16,558 bases of DNA from AEGEAN-183 sp964614345 (GTDB lineage: Bacteria; Pseudomonadota; Gammaproteobacteria; Magnimaribacterales; Magnimaribacteraceae): assembly GCA_964614345.1 (NCBI GenBank), contig CAZTLP010000026.1:1-16558 (forward strand). Direction: 5' to 3'. Below are positions 15,649 through 16,558 of this stretch, one piece after another (position 1 is the first letter of the stretch; every line of letters begins with the position of its first letter). The notes beneath the pieces are model-generated. The model worked only from the letters and a program-made list of their open reading frames with translations, was not told where the DNA came from and searched no databases. A program made the position numbers and the translations under genes.

Positions 15649-16458
15649 ATGCCAGAAGCAATTCAAACAGATCTATCAGAAAAAGGAGTTTTCTTAATTA
15701 GCCTAAACAGGCCTGAGGTTCTTAATGCCATGAACAAAGACTTGATCATGGGCCTTTTAGAAACTATGAATAAAATTAATGATGACCCAAAAGTTAGAGC
15801 TGTCGTTATAACTGGAAAAGGTAGAGGTTTTTGTGCAGGAGCAGATCTCGCAAATGGTGGCTGGCCCAATGACAAAAATAACTCTCCCGGTCAAGCGGCT
15901 GCGGTTAATATGGAAATAGGATTTAATCCACTAGTTAAAGCTATAACTGGTGGTAACAAACCAGTTATAACTGCAATAAATGGAATTGCTGCTGGAGGTG
16001 GTGTTGGTTTAGCCCTGAGTGGAGATTTAGTAGTAGCGGCTGAATCAGCCAAATTTAAACTCGTGTTTGGACCTCAATTAGGAATTATCTCGGATGTAGG
16101 CTCCTCTTGGTTTGTGCCCCAGTTAATCGGTCGGGCTAGAGCTAATGGTATGGGTTTGTTAGGGGAAGATATTGACGCTAAATTAGCTAAAGAATGGGGT
16201 TTGATATGGGATTATTTTCCGGATGATAATCTGTTAGATTCTGCTCTCAACTTGGCTAAGAAAATAGCTGATGGACCGATAGCGGGCCTAAAAGCTGTGG
16301 TTAAAGCCCACGATCATGCTCTGTCTACAACCCTTGATAAACAACTAGACTATGAGAGAGACACTCAGGAAGTCTTTCTTGATAGAGAAGAATTCAAAGA
16401 AGGTGTAAAAGCCTTTATAGAAAAAAGGAAACCTGACTTCAAGTCGATAAAGACTTAG
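15649..16458 (+). CDS. Enoyl-CoA hydratase/isomerase family protein, PaaG-like
   Basis: A 269-residue crotonase-fold enzyme acting on acyl-CoA esters in the cytosol. The oxyanion hole is formed by FCAGADL (61-67) and the AAGGGVGLAL segment (114-123). The two hydratase glutamates of rat crotonase (E144, E164) are replaced by G120 and F140. Instead the sequence continues FGPQLGIISDVGSSWFVPQL (140-159), where D149 aligns with the catalytic Asp of PaaG-type isomerases. GRARANGMGLLGE (161-173) and AKEWGLIW (180-187) are also close to PaaG. It is therefore more likely an isomerase or ring-oxepin type enzyme than a simple hydratase. It follows the transporter by 38 bases, with a possible promoter of its own, and precedes a PxpA-like gene by 11 bases. 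No phenylacetate genes are in view. Confidence 0.85.
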   Translation: MPEAIQTDLSEKGVFLISLNRPEVLNAMNKDLIMGLLETMNKINDDPKVRAVVITGKGRGFCAGADLANGGWPNDKNNSPGQAAAVNMEIGFNPLVKAITGGNKPVITAINGIAAGGGVGLALSGDLVVAAESAKFKLVFGPQLGIISDVGSSWFVPQLIGRARANGMGLLGEDIDAKLAKEWGLIWDYFPDDNLLDSALNLAKKIADGPIAGLKAVVKAHDHALSTTLDKQLDYERDTQEVFLDREEFKEGVKAFIEKRKPDFKSIKT

Positions 16459-16469
16459 TTTCACAAGCA

Positions 16470-16558
16470 TTGACTTCCATTGATATAAATTCCGACTTAG
16501 GTGAATATCGGAATGAAGCGCAATTAACTAATGAACTTAATATTCTTAATTACATTAG
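16470..16558 (+). CDS. pxpA: LamB/YcsF family protein, 5-oxoprolinase subunit A-like, N-terminal part (3' end outside window)
   Basis: The last 89 bases encode 29 codons of an open frame that leaves the window. From TTG at 16470 it reads MTSIDINSDLGEYRNEAQL followed by NELNILNYI. The IDxNxDLGE opening is the strongly conserved N-terminus of the LamB/YcsF family (compare IDLNCDLGE in PxpA), and xLNILNYI fits the following helix that leads into the NIACG strand. PxpA works with PxpB/PxpC in ATP-dependent opening of 5-oxoproline to glutamate. No ATG, GTG or CTG precedes the motif after the in-frame TGA at 16434, so TTG is the likely start. No clear Shine-Dalgarno is visible, and the gap to the upstream gene is 11 bases, so coupling is plausible. 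The gene symbol is tentative because only the N-terminus is seen. Confidence 0.65.
   Translation, partial: MTSIDINSDLGEYRNEAQLTNELNILNYI

Noticed and set aside
1..16558. CRISPR array, tRNA/rRNA genes, insertion sequences, prophage or island borders
   Set aside because: No regularly spaced repeats, cloverleaf-like segments, transposase or integrase motifs, or terminal inverted repeats were seen; composition is even across the window.

Overview
The window is compact, clearly AT-rich bacterial DNA with almost no non-coding space. XthA, TadA, Prc and glutaryl-CoA dehydrogenase resemble gammaproteobacterial proteins; XthA is nearly collinear with the E. coli enzyme. A large TonB-dependent receptor, many overlapping start/stop codons, several GTG/TTG starts and low GC suggest a streamlined marine gammaproteobacterium, possibly SAR86-like. 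That placement is inference from recognised families; no rRNA or marker tree is available.

Layout. (1) 1-1868, plus strand: the C-terminus of a glutathione S-transferase, a prolyl-4-hydroxylase-like 2-oxoglutarate/Fe(II) oxygenase and a quinone-oxidoreductase-type MDR enzyme, joined by two ATGA overlaps. (2) 3456-1872, minus strand: an MBL-fold hydrolase with an altered metal motif (HxNxDH), overlapping by 8 bases a DsbA-fold/2-hydroxychromene-2-carboxylate isomerase-like protein. (3) 3558-6437, plus strand: the tail-specific protease prc and exodeoxyribonuclease III xthA. (4) 7430-6434, minus strand: a GNAT acetyltransferase and the tRNA adenosine deaminase tadA, whose stop shares a CTAG with the xthA stop. 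(5) 7578-10112, plus strand: a TonB-dependent receptor with a strong hairpin in its leader, ended by a bidirectional terminator. (6) 14240-10158, minus strand: a CaiB/BaiF CoA-transferase, glutaryl-CoA dehydrogenase (gcdH) and a lipoprotein amidohydrolase, coupled by a 2-base gap and an 11-base overlap. (7) 14363-16558, plus strand: an SLC17/ACS-type MFS transporter, a PaaG-like enoyl-CoA hydratase/isomerase, and the first 29 codons of a LamB/YcsF (5-oxoprolinase subunit A, PxpA-like) gene that runs off the window.

How the parts may work together. Regions 5-7 read as a catabolic neighbourhood: outer-membrane uptake, surface or periplasmic amide/ester hydrolysis, inner-membrane organic anion import, CoA activation, oxidative decarboxylation of glutaryl-CoA to crotonyl-CoA, crotonase-fold chemistry, and possibly lactam opening. 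The CoA-transferase/GcdH pair is well supported as glutarate to glutaryl-CoA to crotonyl-CoA. The link to the receptor, amidohydrolase, transporter and PxpA-like protein rests on proximity only. Regions 1-2 hold glutathione-linked and redox enzymes of unknown substrate; regions 3-4 are housekeeping.

I saw no rRNA, tRNA, CRISPR array, insertion sequence, phage gene or attachment site. No intergenic stretch exceeds 150 bases. The most unusual non-coding signals are the 32-base near-perfect hairpin in the receptor leader and a TATAAT box six bases upstream of the crotonase-fold gene's ATG, which predicts a leaderless mRNA.
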